DNA of 5,784 nt from Betaproteobacteria bacterium (GTDB lineage: Bacteria; Pseudomonadota; Gammaproteobacteria; Burkholderiales; SG8-39). Position numbers and translations under genes: made by a program. The stretch's first letter is position 1, and each line of letters begins with the position of its first letter. The stretch covers positions 1 through 5,784 of the forward strand of contig JAOUFA010000249.1 in assembly GCA_029858545.1 (NCBI GenBank). The letters run 5' to 3'. The notes beneath the pieces were generated by a model. The model did not search any database. It saw nothing but the letters and a program-made list of their open reading frames with translations, and had not been told where the DNA came from. Below are positions 5,348 to 5,784 of this stretch, one piece after another.

Positions 5348-5784
5348 TCAGCGCAGGTTCACCAGGGTCTGCAGCACCGAGTCCTGGGTCTTGATGGTCT
5401 GCGCGTTGGCCTGATAGACGCGCTGCGCGGTGATCATGTTCACCAGTTCGGCGGTCAGATCGACGTTCGAGCCTTCGAGCGCACCCGACTGCAACACGCC
5501 GAGACTGCCCGAACCGGGCGAGCCGACGAGCGCCGCTCCCGAGGCGGAGGTTTCCACCCAGGCATTGCCGCCGGCCGACTGAAGTCGCTGCGGACTGGTG
5601 AAATTCGCGAGCACCACCTGTCCCTGCGCGCGGGTCTGCCCGTTGGAGTAGCGCGCGATGATCACACCCGCGTCGTCCACCGAGAACCCCGCGAGCTGGC
5701 CCGAGGTGTAGCCGTCCTGGGTCAATTGCGTCACCGCGAAGGGACTGCCGAACTGGGTCGAACCGGTGCAGTCGAGGTTGAACG
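5348..5784 (-). CDS. flgE: Flagellar hook protein FlgE, C-terminal part, truncated by window edge
   Basis: FlgE polymerises into the flagellar hook, the flexible joint between rod and filament. The reading frame is already open at the window edge and runs 144 full codons to tandem in-frame TGA TGA stops (5350-5345). Hook-protein features of the visible part are FTSPQRLQSAGGNAWVETSA (about residues 61-80 of the fragment), GSGSLGVLQSGALEGSNVDL (about 90-109) and TAELVNMITAQRVYQANAQT (about 110-129), continuing to the end VLQTLVNLR. The last of these is the conserved C-terminal helix that pairs with the missing N-terminal helix. Typical FlgE is about 400 residues or more, so well over half lies outside the window. 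The GTG at 5734 is internal to the gene and not a start. A cysteine at fragment residue 5 (NLDCTGSTQ) is unexpected, because hook proteins are usually cysteine-poor. Confidence 0.96.
   Translation of the reverse strand, partial: FNLDCTGSTQFGSPFAVTQLTQDGYTSGQLAGFSVDDAGVIIARYSNGQTRAQGQVVLANFTSPQRLQSAGGNAWVETSASGAALVGSPGSGSLGVLQSGALEGSNVDLTAELVNMITAQRVYQANAQTIKTQDSVLQTLVNLR

Noticed and set aside
5732..5734. GTG as start of a separate 128-codon gene
   Set aside because: The same frame is open to the window edge and encodes typical FlgE sequence upstream of it, so this valine is internal to flgE.
1..5784. A new defence, mobile or secondary-metabolism system
   Set aside because: All coding capacity is accounted for by canonical flagellar genes in conserved order, and no insertion sequence, CRISPR repeat, tRNA or phage signature is visible.

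Overview
The window is a contiguous piece of a flagellar flg operon. Every gene lies on the minus strand, so transcription runs from high to low coordinates. In that order the genes are flgE (3' part only), flgF, flgG, flgH, flgI, flgJ and flgK (5' part only). The gene order flgE-F-G-H-I-J-K, the FlgJ with a fused muramidase domain, the presence of P- and L-ring genes (hence an outer membrane), the very high GC content with G/C-ending codons, and the residue style of FlgE/FlgG/FlgI all point to a Gram-negative proteobacterium. A betaproteobacterium, Burkholderiales-like, is most likely; the genus cannot be fixed from sequence alone.

Layout from right to left. Positions 5784-5348 hold the C-terminal 144 codons of the hook protein FlgE, ending in tandem in-frame stops. 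After 43 nt come FlgF (5304-4573, proximal rod) and then an unusually roomy 198-nt spacer that contains a 10-bp inverted repeat, an inner palindrome and a third copy of the repeat core. FlgG (4374-3592, distal rod) follows behind a good ribosome-binding site. FlgH (L-ring lipoprotein), FlgI (P-ring) and FlgJ (rod cap/muramidase) are packed nearly end to end, two of the junctions being the same TGACATG arrangement. A 154-nt gap follows flgJ, and it carries a strong match to a FliA (sigma-28) promoter with the exact 11-nt spacer. Then comes FlgK (823-1), the first hook-filament junction protein, cut off by the window edge after 274 codons.

The genes build the flagellum outside the inner membrane. 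FlgF and FlgG form the rod. FlgJ caps the growing rod and digests peptidoglycan to let it through. FlgI and FlgH form the P- and L-ring bushings in the peptidoglycan layer and outer membrane. FlgE forms the hook, and FlgK starts the hook-filament junction. The promoter before flgK fits the classical switch in which hook-associated proteins receive a late, FliA-dependent boost after hook completion.

I see no mobile element, CRISPR array, RNA gene or evidently new biological system. The parts that deserve a second look are the FliA-type promoter, the repeat-bearing flgF-flgG spacer, and the loss of one of the two disulfide cysteines known from enterobacterial FlgI.
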